This document shows positions 9,505 through 21,433 of a stretch of 64,000 nucleotides of DNA, one piece after another. The stretch's first letter is position 1. Each line of letters starts with the position of its first letter. The stretch covers positions 1 to 64,000 of the forward strand of contig JAKSYS010000284.1 in the NCBI GenBank assembly GCA_022925895.1. Direction: 5' to 3'. The DNA is from Fragilaria crotonensis (taxonomy: Eukaryota; Bacillariophyta; Fragilariophyceae; Fragilariales; Fragilariaceae). Position numbers and translations under genes: made by a program. The notes beneath the pieces are model-generated. The model had not been told where the DNA came from. It saw nothing but the letters and a program-made list of their open reading frames with translations, and ran no database searches.

Positions 9505-10707
9505 ATTTTCCGGTTGTCGTTCGTCCGCAGAATCTGGGGCGATCGTGTAGAAAGATTGTCGACTCGTCATGCGTGCGGCTACTCCGAGTGTCGAGTCCGG
9601 CACTTGAATTCGGAGGTATCTCATGAACGTCTGGCTTCGCCACCTCCCCACCATCTGAATCGTCTCACTTGGAACTCCGGCGAGGTGCATGGCCATCGCG
9701 GCGCCTGATCTGATCGAGTGAGTGCCGATGCCACTCGCCTGGAGGCCAAGCCTCTCCTCCCCTGCGAGTCGTCGCCATCCTGAGCTGCCTCAGTATGGAC
9801 TTGGAAGAGATGTGTTGGGGTTCGTCTGAGTCCTGCGTCCTGACGGCGTTAATCTTCGGGTTCGTCCGTGAATGGCAATCGTAACTCCGTACCCTCGTCG
9901 TCAGGTCCGCTAGCACGCGGACGGGGCAGATGTCCGTTTGTCCCTGCCTGTCGTTTCGATGCTGAGTCACTGTCGCGCCTTTGTCCCCGTTCTTTTGTCG
10001 CCGGAAGGTGATCGACACGGTGTCGGCATTCTCCAGTTGTCCTCGGTCGGTTGTCTGCAGGTCCTGTCCCTTCTGTCGGAAACGAACGTCGTCCACTCTG
10101 ATCACTGATGTCGTCCGTCGGCTTCCGACATCGGAATATTCGCACGACCTCATGGCGAAAAAGAACGCGACCACCACAAGTTGTCCAATAGCGATGTCCG
10201 TCTCGTTTCTTGCCCAGGATCGAACCTTTCGAATCACCTCTAACGGCAGCGCCTGCTGTGGGGTAGGTCCTGGGTCCTCGTCGGCGTAACGTTTCAGTTG
10301 TAAAGCCAGAAGGGGGTCGAGTCGTCCGGCGGCGTCGTGGATTGGGCTCTCAAATTTGTTAAGCCTGAAGGCCTGAGCCACACCGTCGAGGGTGGCACGA
10401 ATGGAACCGGACAAGGGTCCATTGCCAGCTTCCTGAGGTTGTCGGGAGCGAAGCCGTCCGTCCCGAAGGGCGGCGGCGAAGCAGGCGAACGTTTCTGCTT
10501 TCGCTTCTCGTCCGAGTCCTTGGAGAAAGGCTCCCTCCCGACTCCGTCGATTCGTCCGAGGAATCTTTCGTAACAGCGCCAGCTGCTATCGCGCTTGGCA
10601 CGGGTTGAGTCGGCAAGAGCTGCGTTTTGGGCAGCAGCTGCAGCCAGCCTCAATCTGCGAAATAAGGGCTGGCCGCAAAGGGATGATCCTGAAGTTCTGT
10701 GGAACAA
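9400..10707 (-). pseudogene. DIRS copy 1 tyrosine recombinase
   Basis: The phage-integrase-type recombinase that would integrate the circular DNA intermediate. Visible residues are the first Arg in FFFAMRSCEYSDV, the HSIR box (His-x-x-Arg), GRWRSQTFMRYLRI with the nucleophilic Tyr, and the SAM-like N-terminal region (DSTRAKRDSSWRCYERFL). Compared with copy 2 it has a two-base deletion near 9770, which separates the HSIR/Tyr part (9400-9696) from the rest (9665-10414). A further frame change lies near 10400. It is therefore broken here, while copy 2 is open across the catalytic region. Confidence 0.85.
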
Positions 10708-12402
10708 ACGGTGAGCAGTTTTTCGTGATCAAGTCTGTCAGTGCCGCGTCGTCTAGAGCGAAATCTCGGGAGAGCATGTCCGCCACCTTGTTCTCTTTCC
10801 CGGGAACCACTGCGTGTAGTGGTCTATCTCGTGCGTGAGGCAGAAATCAGCGAACGCTCGGGCTATCGTCAGGTGAAGCGGACAATCGTCGTTGAAGTTC
10901 GACTTAGCAAGCCATCCCGCTGCTGAGGTGCTGTCTCCTGACTGAGCAGAACGTCTTCGTCCGTCCACGCGGCCCCTTCGTGGAATTCCACGATCATCCC
11001 CACAAAGGCAGCAAGGAACTCGAGAGTGTTTAGGGTCGCTCGCCCCAGCAGGTGCTCTGGTAGCTGATATCGCCACGCCAGGCCGCTCTTGAGGCAGTAG
11101 CCTCCGATGCCTTGTGGGCATGCGTCCACCCTCACTATGCGCGTCGGCCACCGGCAAACCAGCCTGTTGATCGAGATACCTCGCGACGCCTTCTGAAGGA
11201 AAGCCTTCCACAGAATCAGGTCGTCCAGTTGGGGTTTGGTCAGTCTCGCCTTCCCGGCCTGCTTCGAACGCTCGCAGGCCTTGTATAGCCTTCCCATAAA
11301 GTGTCTTGCGTAAGGGATGACGTAGGCGGCGTGGCTAAAACGTCCGAGGGTCGTCTCTAGGTCTCTCGTCGTCACGAAGGCATGTCTGTGCGTCAGCATC
11401 CTGTCAACGGCTTGCGTCCAGCTCATGTGCTTATCGTGAGGCAGTGCGACGACGAAGCGGCGTGTGTCCACGATCCATCCGAGGATCATCTTCCTCTCGG
11501 ATGGTTTGGCCTCGGCCAGGAACTTTGGGATCGCAAGGATATCGTCTCTGGGAAAAGTCTCCTTAACCTCGGGGTCGCAAGGCCTCCCGACCAGGTGGAG
11601 CGCCAGCGGGATCGCGGCAGCTCTTTTCTGCGTCGCGGGGTTGAAGGCCCCAAAATGTCGTCCAGGTAGCAGTCGAAGCGAGGGAGGTCGTCGTAGGGTG
11701 GATAGTTCACTGCGAAGTAGTCCGCCTTGCCGAAAACACTCATTTTGTCGACCGACCCTTTGTCATTGTCCACTGCCCCTTCGGTGTCCAGGAGGTGCTG
11801 GTGCGGCGAGTGGTAGACGCTCGGATCCCAGTCGTCCCTGCGGACAAGGTCGTTTGCCAAGTCCGTGATCATCTCCGACACGTCGCTCCATTGCGATGGG
11901 TTTGGCGCTCCACCGAACGTCATCCTCAGCGCCACTAACAGCAGGTCGTCGATACTCGTGCAGGACTTCATGGCTGTGGCTGCTTTGAGATGGATTCGTC
12001 TGTAGGCGGATTTGCAGTCGACCTTCGTCATCCAGATAGGCTCGTCTGGCCATAGTTGGCGCAGGAACGAGATGTGGTACATGAGTCTGCTGAATGCTTT
12101 TCGAAACGTGCTTCTGTCAGTTGGGATGTGTCCACGCGTTCATTTACGCCGTCCTGCCACTCCGCTCGGGCTGAATGACTGGTCATGTGTCAGTCGGAGT
12201 TTCTCTATTGAATTTCCTTTCGTCGATCGACGTCTGCGCGACCATCCCCAGAGGCGCGACCTCGCATCCCTTGATCTCTAAGGCGGCTTCTCGCGGCAGT
12301 GGTAGCTGCCAACCCTTGAGCTTCGTCCTTCAGCATGGATATCAACTTTGCCTCGTGGCCTCGGGCCGATTTGTGATTGCCGCGAGCTAAGTTGGCGCGC
12401 AC
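10586..12402 (-). pseudogene. DIRS copy 1 reverse transcriptase and RNase H
   Basis: The RT region (12082 to 11486) has KVDCKSAYRRIHL and FGGAPNPSQWS, then FDCYLDDI with the Asp pair. It is followed by RNase H (11489 to about 10760), which shows RVDACPQGIGGYC, NTLEFLAAFVGM, and the late acidic block. Copy 2 shows the same domains in one frame. Here the reading is cut by one-base deletions relative to copy 2, for example CCAAAATG for CCAAAAATG near 11650. Domain identities are secure; function is lost. Confidence 0.85.
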
Positions 12403-15366
12403 GTCCGCGAGGCGGTCAGAATCGAGATCTCGCGAAGCGGAACTCGGCCCCTTCGGAGATGCGCTCCTGAAAACGCGGCCAGAGGGTGGGCGGACAGGAG
12501 CGGGCGAGAAGTTCGGTGGGGCGAAACTCGGATCCCGGCGTCAGGGCGCTGAACGGCTGGGCCCGAAGGGCGGCGTCGAGGTCGAGGGCGTACCGTTTGA
12601 GCACCGCGAGGTTGTGGCGGGCGGCGTCGTGCGTCCAGTCGAAGCGAAACTCCGTCGCGTGGGTGCGCGGTTGGCCGGAGTGCAAAATAGTGGCAAGGGC
12701 ATCGGCCAGGCGTGGTTCGGGAGTCGTGGGAACGGCGAGTCGACGTTCGGGAGCGGGATCGTCGGCAATGGCACCAACGATGGGAACTTACCGGGAAGCG
12801 GGCGTGGCGTGTCTGCGAGGGCTGATGTCGGCGCGTCGTGGGCGTCTCCGGGCGACAATGCGCGCGCCACGGGTGGTCGGTCGGTGGCGAGTCGAGGCGG
12901 GAGCGTAGCGCTCAGGCCCGACTTCGTTTCGTGACGGGTCGTCGCGGGCTGGCGAGATGCGGGGCGTCGGCGACGTGGCGGGGCGAGAAGGTTCGTGCGC
13001 GTGGGTTCCCGCGGGACTGTCTCGGGCGGCAGATTCCGATAAAGTCCGGGGCGTCCTACGTGGCGTCTGTTGTGGAACTCGGCCGTCGACCGTTCCTGGT
13101 CGAACGCCCATTGCGACGGCTGTGCGACGAAGGCGGGCTGGAAGTAAGCAGATGCAGAGGGTCCTAATTTTGTTTTCTTGCTGGGCGGCGTCGCGTCGGA
13201 CGAGGCGGCGCATGCGCGCCCGGCACTGCTCTATCCACGCTCGTACGGCGGTCGTCTGTTCGGTCGTGAGGGCGACGTGCGAGGCGCTCAAGAAACAGCT
13301 CTTGACGCACTTCCCGTTTAGGTGCCACCTGCAGCACATGTTCGGGATCGGTCCACTTCGGACGTGATCGAGGAACACCTGCCAAGTGTCGTTCGCGTCT
13401 CTCGGAAAAGGTCCTGCTGTGGGTTTGTGACTGCGTCCGCGGGTTGCCCGCGACGTCCGGCTCGAGCGCTCCCGGCGGCGGCTACAGGCTGCGAGTCGCC
13501 CTTTTGGTCGACTCCACGTCCCAGCCGCTCCTTGAGGAAGTCGCAGGCCGGGAAGACAAAGGCGCCGTCCTCCAACTGCTGCCGGGTGGACCTGAATTCT
13601 AGGAGTGCTGGGTTGATCTCGTCCTCGTGTTCGACTCCAGCGCAGAGAACTAGGTATTGTTGCATGCGTTTTCGATGAACCAACCTAACCTGCACGCGGC
13701 TGAGGGTCAGCGTGCGCTAGCTGGCGGGCGTCGCCAGTGTGGAGCCGACCGCCCTGGTCAGGAAACGGCTCCACTCGTCCAACATGTGTGTGAGCGGGAA
13801 TTGGCTCCGAAAGGAGCTCCAGCACTCCGCTCATGTTCTCGATAAGCCGCGCGAGTTCGTGAAAATCTTTCGGCACCGTGAAGTTGAGTTTTGTCATGCT
13901 CTTGATGTCCTTCTCCGAGAAGCCCGTGGTCGTGTCGGTCGTCTTGAGTTGCATTTGCACAAGGGTGCTGGCGTGATCAGAGGCTTCTCGCCCGATCGCT
14001 GCTGCTCGGGCGAACGTCTGGGGACCGCAACAGAAGAGGCTGAAGGCCCCTGGCCGGTCAGGTGTGTCGGCCGTGAAAGAAGCGGTGCGGATTGCGGCGC
14101 AGAAGCCCATGGGAATGAACGCGTCTCGACCTTTGGTGTTCCTCAAGAAGTGGTGGATGTGGTTTTGTACGTAGGCCACGTTGCTAAGCGTCAGGATGTC
14201 CGAGAAAGACTGGACCGGGCGGCTGCGAATCATCCTGTCGGCGTCCCTTTCGGACACGAAAAGGACCATTCGTTTCGTCGACGGCGGGAAAGAGTCAAAG
14301 CCTGTCTTCGACGTTTGGGGGGACGAGGTCGCTGCGTTTGCTGCCTGTCGCTCCAGTAACGTTGACAGGTTTCGAATGGCGTCCTCTGTGCGTCCTGGCG
14401 TGCTGGCATGGTCGTCCGTCCGAATGAGGCTCCTAGCTCTGACCGCCAGATGCTTGAGGTGTAGCGATTTCGCCCATTCGTCCGATCGTTTGGGTATGCG
14501 TTTGATGCCGCCACCTCGCTTTGTCGGTCCCGGGTCCTCCTCGAGTTTACCGCTACGCTGAGGACCCACCGCGGGATGTAAGAGGCTGCCTCCGCGCGGA
14601 TGGTTGCTCTGGACGGGTCTGGGTCCTCGCTCGCTCTCTGTTTAATGGCGTTGACGATCAGTAGGGCGAGCTCCTCTGGCGCGGTGACGTAAGTGTCCAT
14701 GATGGCGGCTGCGATGAAGGCCGGCACCGGGACGGTGGGCTTCATCGTGAACCCGACGACCGTGACGTCGTCTGTGTCGTCCTCGCTCGCTTCGACTGGC
14801 TTGCTTGGCTTCGCCCGGTGCTTCGTTCCGCTTCCTTTCTTCGGTCGTCCTCTGGTTGCAGTCGGCAGGGTGCCGGCTGGCTCGGCTTCGCGCGTGGCTC
14901 CGGTGCTGACGCCTGGCACCTGGGCACGTGTCGTCAGAGATTCATTGATCGCCGCCAGTACGTCCGACGTAGAATTCCACGAGCATCCTCGACCAATCAA
15001 AGGCGTTCCGATGTGTCGCTCTACGACCTGTTTCGTGTCGACCGCCATGGCGGCGGCGAAGCCAGCCCCATCAGTGCCCAAAGGGCGTTCGTCCCGTCGT
15101 TGAGTCCATCGTCAGCGTCGTGGTGGAAGTGGTGAAAGAGTCGGATGACTCCGTGCGTGTTTACCATAAGGTGGGCGACTTCCGGAGAGCACAAGTGTAC
15201 GAATCCTGTAGAATTTGTACTGACCGAGTTCGTCTTCGAATTCAAAGCGCTGAGCTTTTCGACGACCTCCCACTGGTCGAGCTTCCTGAAAACGTCCAAC
15301 CACGTCAAGGTCATCGTCATCGGTGAGCGAGCGTCGTCTGACCCCTCCATTGCGTCTGTGGTTCAA
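12403..15366 (-). pseudogene. DIRS copy 1 Gag-like region
   Basis: The N-terminal half of the polyprotein, corresponding to residues 1 to ~950 of copy 2. It includes a long helical region (WLDVFRKLDQWEVV..., VNAIKQRASEDPDP) and a Cys/His motif (CCRWHLNGKCVKSCF...H, ~13270-13340) suited to nucleic-acid binding. A low-complexity Pro/Ser/Thr stretch follows (12541-12870). Many single-base losses, mostly in short homopolymers, split it into fragments. Its start is taken as the ATG near 15350-15366 by comparison with copy 2. Confidence 0.75.
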
Positions 15367-15387
15367 GTCGGGTCGGGGGAGAGGCCA

Positions 15388-15544
15388 GATTAACTAGAGT
15401 AGTGTCTTTGTCGATTCGAGTTCGTTCGGATTGTGAGCAATTCGTATCTTGTGTTGTGTTGTGTCGTGGTGTTCGTCTGTCTGTGTCTCGTGTTCGTCTG
15501 TCTGATGGCGACTGCCCGTCCTTTCCCGATCTTCGGACATGCCA
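15388..15544 (-). repeat. DIRS copy 1, terminal repeat A1
   Basis: The sense-strand 5' terminal repeat, 157 bp, matching A2 at 9053-9209 over its whole length. Its outer edge (GACATGCCA) meets LINE ORF1 at 15545. Confidence 0.93.
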
Positions 15545-17741
15545 TTGCTGGACGTCTGCCGCTGTTTTTTCGACTAGTGTGAGGGTGATGAGAGCTCGTT
15601 CGTTTACTTGAGCGAGATCTTCCTGATATTTTGTGACTGCTTGTTGGTGTCGTCGAATGCTTGCCTCGATCTCCGCGAATTTGTTTTGGGTCATCATCGA
15701 TTTCGTCGTTTGTGAGTGGGTTGTTGCCGTTTCATCTGTCAGATCTAGCTCCTGAATTGGGTCCATGGCTTTGTTGTGTGTCTTTTTTTGGTGTTCCTTC
15801 AGCCTGTGCAGAACGAGCTGGCGGTGATTGCAACAGTTGGGAGATAGCGTTTGGGAGGAGTGGTGGTTTTGGGAGTAGGTTGGTTGGTAGAGTGGGAGGT
15901 CTGTATCCCGAGGATGGTGTCCCAGCTGGGCTACGAACGGATGCGGGAGCATTTTCCCAGACTGAGGAGGCGCTTCTTTGTTGAATGAGGGCGAGATTGT
16001 TGTGAACTGCCACTGTGGGTACGTAAATGGCGTGTGGTGGGCTCGCTTCTTGGATAAGGTTGGTGAAGTCTGCTTCCCGCTGATTGAAGGTGGAGATGCA
16101 CTCTTTATGTTCGCTGAAGAGGTTGTGGACTTGTGCCATGTGTTCCACTGGTACTAGAAGTTGCGCCCGTCGAGTCTCCTCCGTTGTCAGCATCGCACCT
16201 GAGACTGTTTCCTGCTGTGTCTTTACGTGACGTCGCCCATTCCCTGGTGTTTCTTTCCAGGATGTTGGTACCGCGGTGTTCATTTCGGATGAGATCAACG
16301 TTTTGTATTGTTAGCGCCATTGTGATAATTCAGTGTTCGTCATGTCGTCCGCATGAGTTTGGAAAGGGCGTCTACTTCGGCCGTGCTCATTTTGGAGTAA
16401 GAGTCTGCCCAGAAATACCGCTGTGTTGGTTCCGTCGAGGTAGGCGGAAAGTATTTCCGTTAGAGGTCCGACGTGGTTCTCTCCGCATTTAATGGTGAGA
16501 TGTGGTATGTCGTGTCCGGTTGGGGTCTTGCGGTGGTATCGGGTCGTGGCTTGTAGATGTCTGCGGAGATGGGCTAGGTAGTACTTCCTCTGTGTGTATT
16601 TGGGGCTTAAAGAAATGTATCACGCAATTGAAATTGTTTCTCCGCTGTCGCACGATGAGTTTGAGATGTTTACTTCAACGTTGTGACGTTCTAGGTTTTC
16701 TTTGTTTGTTTGTCACCAATCCATGTTCCTGCACCCGTGCTTAGCAAAGACGGAAGCTAAAGACGTACATTTGGATGGACTCGATCTTGGTGATTTTAGG
16801 TGCGAGAAACTGTAGGAGGTTGTCTGGTGTAAGTTCAGGAGGGTATGTGTGGTGTGGTAGATCCGTTCTTCCACGGAAAGGATGGCATCTGATACCGTTT
16901 CCAGAATGTAGTGGATCGTATCCGTGGCTGCGAGATTCCATTGTTCGTCGTCTTCGGAGATGCTGTTGTAGTTGTCGGGTTTCCAGCGCACTGCGACTCT
17001 CAGTGTGCCGTCGTTGACTTTTACGAAGCTGAGTCCTTTCTTCGGAGCTTGGTTTTGTTGGCTGGCGTTGGGGTGAACAATGGATGGGGTTTGCGTCATC
17101 TGGATAGCGGACTCGGAACTCGGGCGGGTTGGATTTCTAGAGGGCAATACTGGTAGTGGAGTGTCTCTGGCCTCTTCGTTGGTGATGGTGCGCGGTTTGG
17201 TTTTTCCTTGGACTGGTGTCCAGTTGTCTTTGGCAGGTAGTTTTTTGTCGGTGCTGTCTGTGTCTTCCATTATCTCGTCTTCGTCGTAGATACGGCGGGC
17301 GCTTCTTGGATCAGTAGTGTCGACAGTGAGAGCGGATGGCTTGTTTGTTAGCAAGTGAGGACGCGCAATGTCTATAGCCCAGCGTTCCAATTTCTTCGGG
17401 ATTTTCATACCGCGGGAGTAAGTAGCTGGCTCTCCCAGATGAACTTGAGTATCTGTCTGGTTGTGGATCATGCGTTGCCACTGTGTCAAACTGAAAGCAG
17501 TGATCATATGCATGGTAACCGAAGAGGGTATAGTGATTCCAGGTGTGTGCGTTTCCGACAATTTTGTTAGCAGCGTCGTTGGTGGTTCGGAGATTCATTG
17601 ACGCGGTATTCATGTAGTTTTCGGAGAATTGTTTCGGGGTTTCATGCCAGTTGACACTGTCAATAGCATAGATAGGGTGAGAGATATCTACGCCATTGGG
17701 ATGATCTCCGAGAGGTGTGGGAGGTCCGTTCCTTTGGTCAT
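15545..17741 (-). pseudogene. LINE ORF1, 5' part
   Basis: ORF1 likely begins at the ATG at 17741-17739 (MTKGTDLPHLSEI), 89 bases inside the LINE 5' end. A frame change follows within ~25 codons. Longer open stretches are 17561-16713 (acidic and Pro-rich, with SFVKVNDGTLRVAVRWKPD) and 16298-15732. The part next to the DIRS junction is a predicted coiled coil (FAEIEASIRRHQQAVTKYQEDL). Stops near 16320 and 16710 and several shifts show decay. It resembles ORF1 of other APE LINEs by position and coiled coil; no known domain is recognised. Confidence 0.65.
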
Positions 17742-17830
17742 GGTGCTACGTGACGACTTCTTACAGTTGCTACGGGGAGGCGGTTAATGGACAGACTGTG
17801 GTTCATGAATACTAGAGTAGGAAATTGTGT

Positions 17831-17845
17831 AAGGAGGTTGGGTTC
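17831..17845. repeat. Target-site duplication, right copy (LINE insertion)
   Basis: AAGGAGGTTGGGTTC, identical to 2181-2195. Copia-A pol resumes immediately after it. Confidence 0.9.
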
Positions 17846-18930
17846 CTCAAGCGAGATTGATGAATGCCTATTCTACAAAGGCAAGTCAGTGTTTGTCCTC
17901 TATACTGATGATTCCATCTTGGCTGGACCAGATCCACAAGAATTGGATGACATCATTCAAGAAATGAAGGCAGTGAGCTCAACCTCACTGTTGAAGGAGA
18001 CATCTCTGATTTTCTTGGAGTTCAAATTGACAGGATCAATGACAACACCTTCAATCTTTCTCAACCTCATCTCATCAATGATATCATCAAGGAATTGCGC
18101 TTGGATGGTCAGAATGTGGCAACCAAGAAGACCACTGGAGCTTCAAGCAAGACTTGCTGCAGGCATCTGGATTCTCCTCCTTTTGATGATCACTTCAATT
18201 ACCGCCGGGTTATTGGTCAGATGAACTATCTGGAGAAGTGTTCAAGGCTTGACATCTCATGTGCTGTCCACAGGAGCAAGATTTGTGTCAATCAAGGCTT
18301 CAACATGGCAAGGCTTTGAAGTGGTTGGGCAGGTATCTTGTTGGCTCAAGAGACAAAGGGATGATCTATTCTCCAGCAACCAACCAAAGCTTTGATGTCT
18401 ATGTGGATGCTTCATTCACAGGGGACTGGGATCAGAGTATGCAGATTGGGATCCAGACACTGCAAGGTCAAGAACTGGCTATGTCATCCTATGCCTCATG
18501 TCCAGTCATATGGGCATCAAGCTTCAGTCTGAGATTGCTCTATCAACAACAGAGAGTGAATATTTGGCAATTTCGACAGCCACAAGAGTGCTTCCATTGA
18601 TGGAGTTGGTGCAAGAAATGCAAGATCATGGATGTGGCTTGACAACAACACCAAGGCTCCATTGTTGGGTTTTGAAGACAACAGCGCGCCATTGAGCTGG
18701 CTACGAGCGTCAAGAATTCAAAGATGCGTCCTCGAATGCGCCACATCAACACCAAGTACCATCATTTCAGGAACAAGGTTCAAGATGGCACTATGTCTAT
18801 TCATCCTGTCTCAACTGAAGACATGCTTGCAGATATCCTCACCCAGATCTGCAATGGAGAGACTCACACAAGTTGCGCAAGCAGTTGATGGGTTGGTAAG
18901 CGAAGGACTTTGTCAAGCAAGTGAGGAGTA
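17846..18930 (+). pseudogene. Copia-A pol, right half: RT core and RNase H
   Basis: Continues the RT from 2180. FYKGKSVFVLYTDDSILAG carries the palm Asp pair as YTDD, a form common in this Copia type. DFLGVQID-like and FNYRRVIGQMNYLEKCSRLDIS blocks follow in shifted frames. The RNase H part has FDVYVDASFTGDWD, then the ALSTTESEYLAIS block with a frame change, and GFEDNSAPLSW in place of the usual DNxGA block. The closing part (NTKYHHFRNKV, then LADILT by frame) runs to ~18930. At least five frameshifts; not functional. Confidence 0.83.
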
Positions 18931-18934
18931 AAGA

Positions 18935-19503
18935 AAAGCTACAATATTGGCGTCTACCGTCGTGGATCATACTCTACCTCTCCTTCTGTCCGTTTGTCAA
19001 CCAAAGTTTCTGTGAGTCACGGTTCGGTTCTCTTTCGCAAGATTGAGTCACGCTTTGCGTTCGCGTTCTCGTAAGTGTTTGCGTCATTGTTCTTCGGTCA
19101 TTGTCGAATGGTCCGCGGACATACAAATGGGAATCGCAATCGCCAGCCAACCTCAAAAGAGAAAATAAACTGGTGCATCATCAAATCTACATTTTACATG
19201 CTTTATATTTCATTATATTTATCTGGGATTCAGTATCTTTCAACAAATCATTCTACCATGGGGTTCTGAAGAACTAACAAAGAACAATCAAGGAACAACC
19301 AAAGAACAAGAAGAACAAGGAAAGTGCAGCTTCAGAGCTCTCATTTGGTCATTCCAATTTCATTTCCTGCATGTTTTATTCATCTCACAATTAGTCTATT
19401 GCAAAATATAACACTCCTACTAATTTATTTTAACTAATTCGTCGTTTCAGAGCCCTTATTCGTTGCCCCATCGCCTCGAATAAACCTTTACCATCCAACA
19501 ACG
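18935..19503 (+). repeat. 3' LTR of Copia-A
   Basis: Begins after the RNase H tail. The portion 19356-19503 matches the LTR end at 1-137. It holds candidate polyadenylation signals (AATAAA near 19160 and 19480). Both boundaries are approximate because the start has no second copy in the window. Confidence 0.55.
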
Positions 19504-19559
19504 GGATCTAAATCTCGTTCGCATTTATCTTCAAGTATATTCTCTTGCGGACATGAGCG

Positions 19560-21433
19560 ACGTCGCGTCTCCAAACCGCATCAACTTGTTGTTTCTTGAT
19601 TGACAACGCCCAAAGGAATGGAAGGAAAGTACACTTTGGCCTCAACAATTACTTCCCAGTGCATCTCAATGTCGATTGTGGCATAGGTTCATCAAATTGT
19701 CCTATCTCCGTTATGCCCCTTTCTGGGTCACACCTCCCTCCATGCCTCCGCCATTGGCACAACGAGACGAAGTATCCTCTGACTCTTCTACCCATCTACC
19801 TCTTTCTGATATGGTCAAGAAATTATCGGACCGAACGCCGGATGGTTGACCCTTCAGGAGGAACTTTTAGATCGTACCTCATACATCGATTTGTTCCAAA
19901 CAAAGAAAATTTTCACAATTGCCTCCGACGGTGGCCTTCAGGGACACTTGGGCACGTTGGCTGGGTCATTGCACGGAAATCAAAGGTGGTTCTACAATGC
20001 TCAGGTCCGTGGACGGCTCGCGTGACACTGCTTCCTCAACTCGAAGTGAACTCTGGGGTTTCGCGTCTTCGCTTTTGTCCCTAGTACTGGTATCAAGAGC
20101 GTGAAACATAAAATACAGATGCAGATTTCGATGGTTGGTCGATAGCAAGGCTGCCATTTCGAGGGTCAAAAAGTTCCTGCAATGGGGTCATCTCAAACGA
20201 GGACGTCAGCCACTGGATTCCGACATTCTGGCGCTTATTGGAAAGTACCATAAAGAATTGGGGAAGAAGATTCATATCAAATGGATAAAAGCTCACCAAG
20301 ATGACAATGCGCATGCTCAGACTCTCTCCTCGCACGCAAAACTCAATATTTTGGCGGATCAGCTTGCAACCCAATACCGGAAACATGGACGCTATAAGTC
20401 TAGCAAAACGGTCGACCATCAACCGGGTCAAAAGATATCAGTCAGTATCAATGGGCGACGTCTTACCAGCCAGTATGATTCAAGCCTTCGGTTCCATGTG
20501 AATGGATACCACCTCCGTCAGTACCTCCAAAAACGGCGGAAATGGAACGATGCTACTTGGGATAATGTGGACTTCACGCTGATTGAGCTTCACTTTCGCA
20601 GACATCGCCCCTCCCGACAAATAGCTCATATGAAATATGTCCACGATCAGCAACCATTGGGCGTCCGGCGTCTCAACACGCTCTGATAAAGGATCGCGTG
20701 CTGTCTCTCTGTCCATGTTGCAACACGAATGTAGAGACCAACGTCATTTTATGAGCTGCTCCGCAAACCAGGGCCGTCTCAAGGATGGCAACAATTCCGC
20801 AAAGAAAGCCTCAAAAAGGACGACCCACATCCTTTCTGGTACTGTCTCGTGGAAGGGATTGAACAGTGGACTGCAAATCCCTCCATCATCTTCCAACCAA
20901 ATCTGTCTCAGTATGCACCACACTTGCGAGAGCATATAGCAACGTCGGTGGCATCACAAATCAAATCGGATGGGACAATGCTCTCCGCGGCTTTCTGAGT
21001 CGAGATTGGTGAAACCTTGCCTCTCGCGACATGCATAATTCGACGACACATGCTATGGATCAAGCGGACGCTCGTCTTCGGAAAGCAATGAATAGTCTAT
21101 ACGACTACTCTCGCTCCACTTGGACGCATCGAAATGACCTTCTTCATACAAAAGACTCAAATGCTCTCGCCACCTCAATTCGATCCGCCACCATGGTCAA
21201 GATAAAGCACTACCATTCTCGACCGCATCTTCTGCGGTTTGATGATCGACATTTATGTGAGAGATCTCTCACTAAACTCTTGGACGGCAGTGCCGCGACA
21301 CAACGAAGATGGCTTCGTACGGTCAAAAAATCAATTGGAGTAGCCACGCATCAGGGGACTTCTCAGACAACGATCACATCATTTTTTGCACGAAAACCAT
21401 AATACGGGGAAAAGGTGAATAAATATCGCAATA
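19560..21433 (+). pseudogene. 5'-truncated LINE fragment: RNase H and ORF2 tail
   Basis: A plus-strand LINE remnant of a family related to the one at 2196-17830. RNase H starts near 19900 (IASDGGLQGHLGT with the first Asp, STRSELWG with Glu) and continues at 20135 (LVDSKAAISRV, HIKWIKAHQDD, NILADQLAT). The zinc-free linker HLRQYLQKRRKWNDATW follows. The tail at 21031-21402 (STWTHRNDLL, RRWLRTVKK) ends in QTTITSFFARKP before its stop. That is a consensus PCNA-binding peptide at the very C-terminus. Frames change near 20100 and 20690-21030. RT and endonuclease are missing, as in 5'-truncated LINE copies. Confidence 0.78.

Larger units (their letters stand above)
8668..15544 (-). mobile_element. 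DIRS-order (PAT/Ngaro-type) tyrosine-recombinase retrotransposon, copy 1
   Basis: A 6,877-bp element inside LINE ORF1. In the sense (minus) direction the order is A1 - Gag - RT/RNase H - tyrosine recombinase - B1 - A2 - linker - B2, the split direct repeat plan of PAT/Ngaro elements. No target duplication flanks it, as expected for recombinase-mediated integration. It is richer in G+C than its surroundings. Copy 2 at 21434-38336 is nearly identical base for base. Copy 1 has many one-base deletions that break its frames. Confidence 0.9.
2196..17830 (-). mobile_element. Non-LTR retrotransposon (LINE with APE, RT and RNase H), full length but decayed
   Basis: Minus-strand element bounded by a 15-bp duplication. 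Its 5' end is at 17830 and its 3' end at 2196. The order in the sense direction is: 89-base 5' UTR, ORF1 (17741 to 8242, interrupted by a DIRS-type element), ORF2 (8242 to 2285), short 3' UTR. ORF2 has apurinic-type endonuclease, reverse transcriptase, RNase H and a long C-terminal tail. No poly-A tail is seen at the 3' end, which instead has a 16-bp palindrome. Without the inner insertion it is about 8.8 kb. Both ORFs carry frameshifts. Clade assignment (perhaps the RNase H-bearing stramenopile lineages) needs a tree. Confidence 0.88.

Noticed and set aside
12541-12934. Long plus-strand frames opposite the DIRS Gag linker
   Set aside because: G+C-rich sequence suppresses stops on all frames; they mirror the Pro/Ser-rich minus-strand coding seen intact in copy 2.
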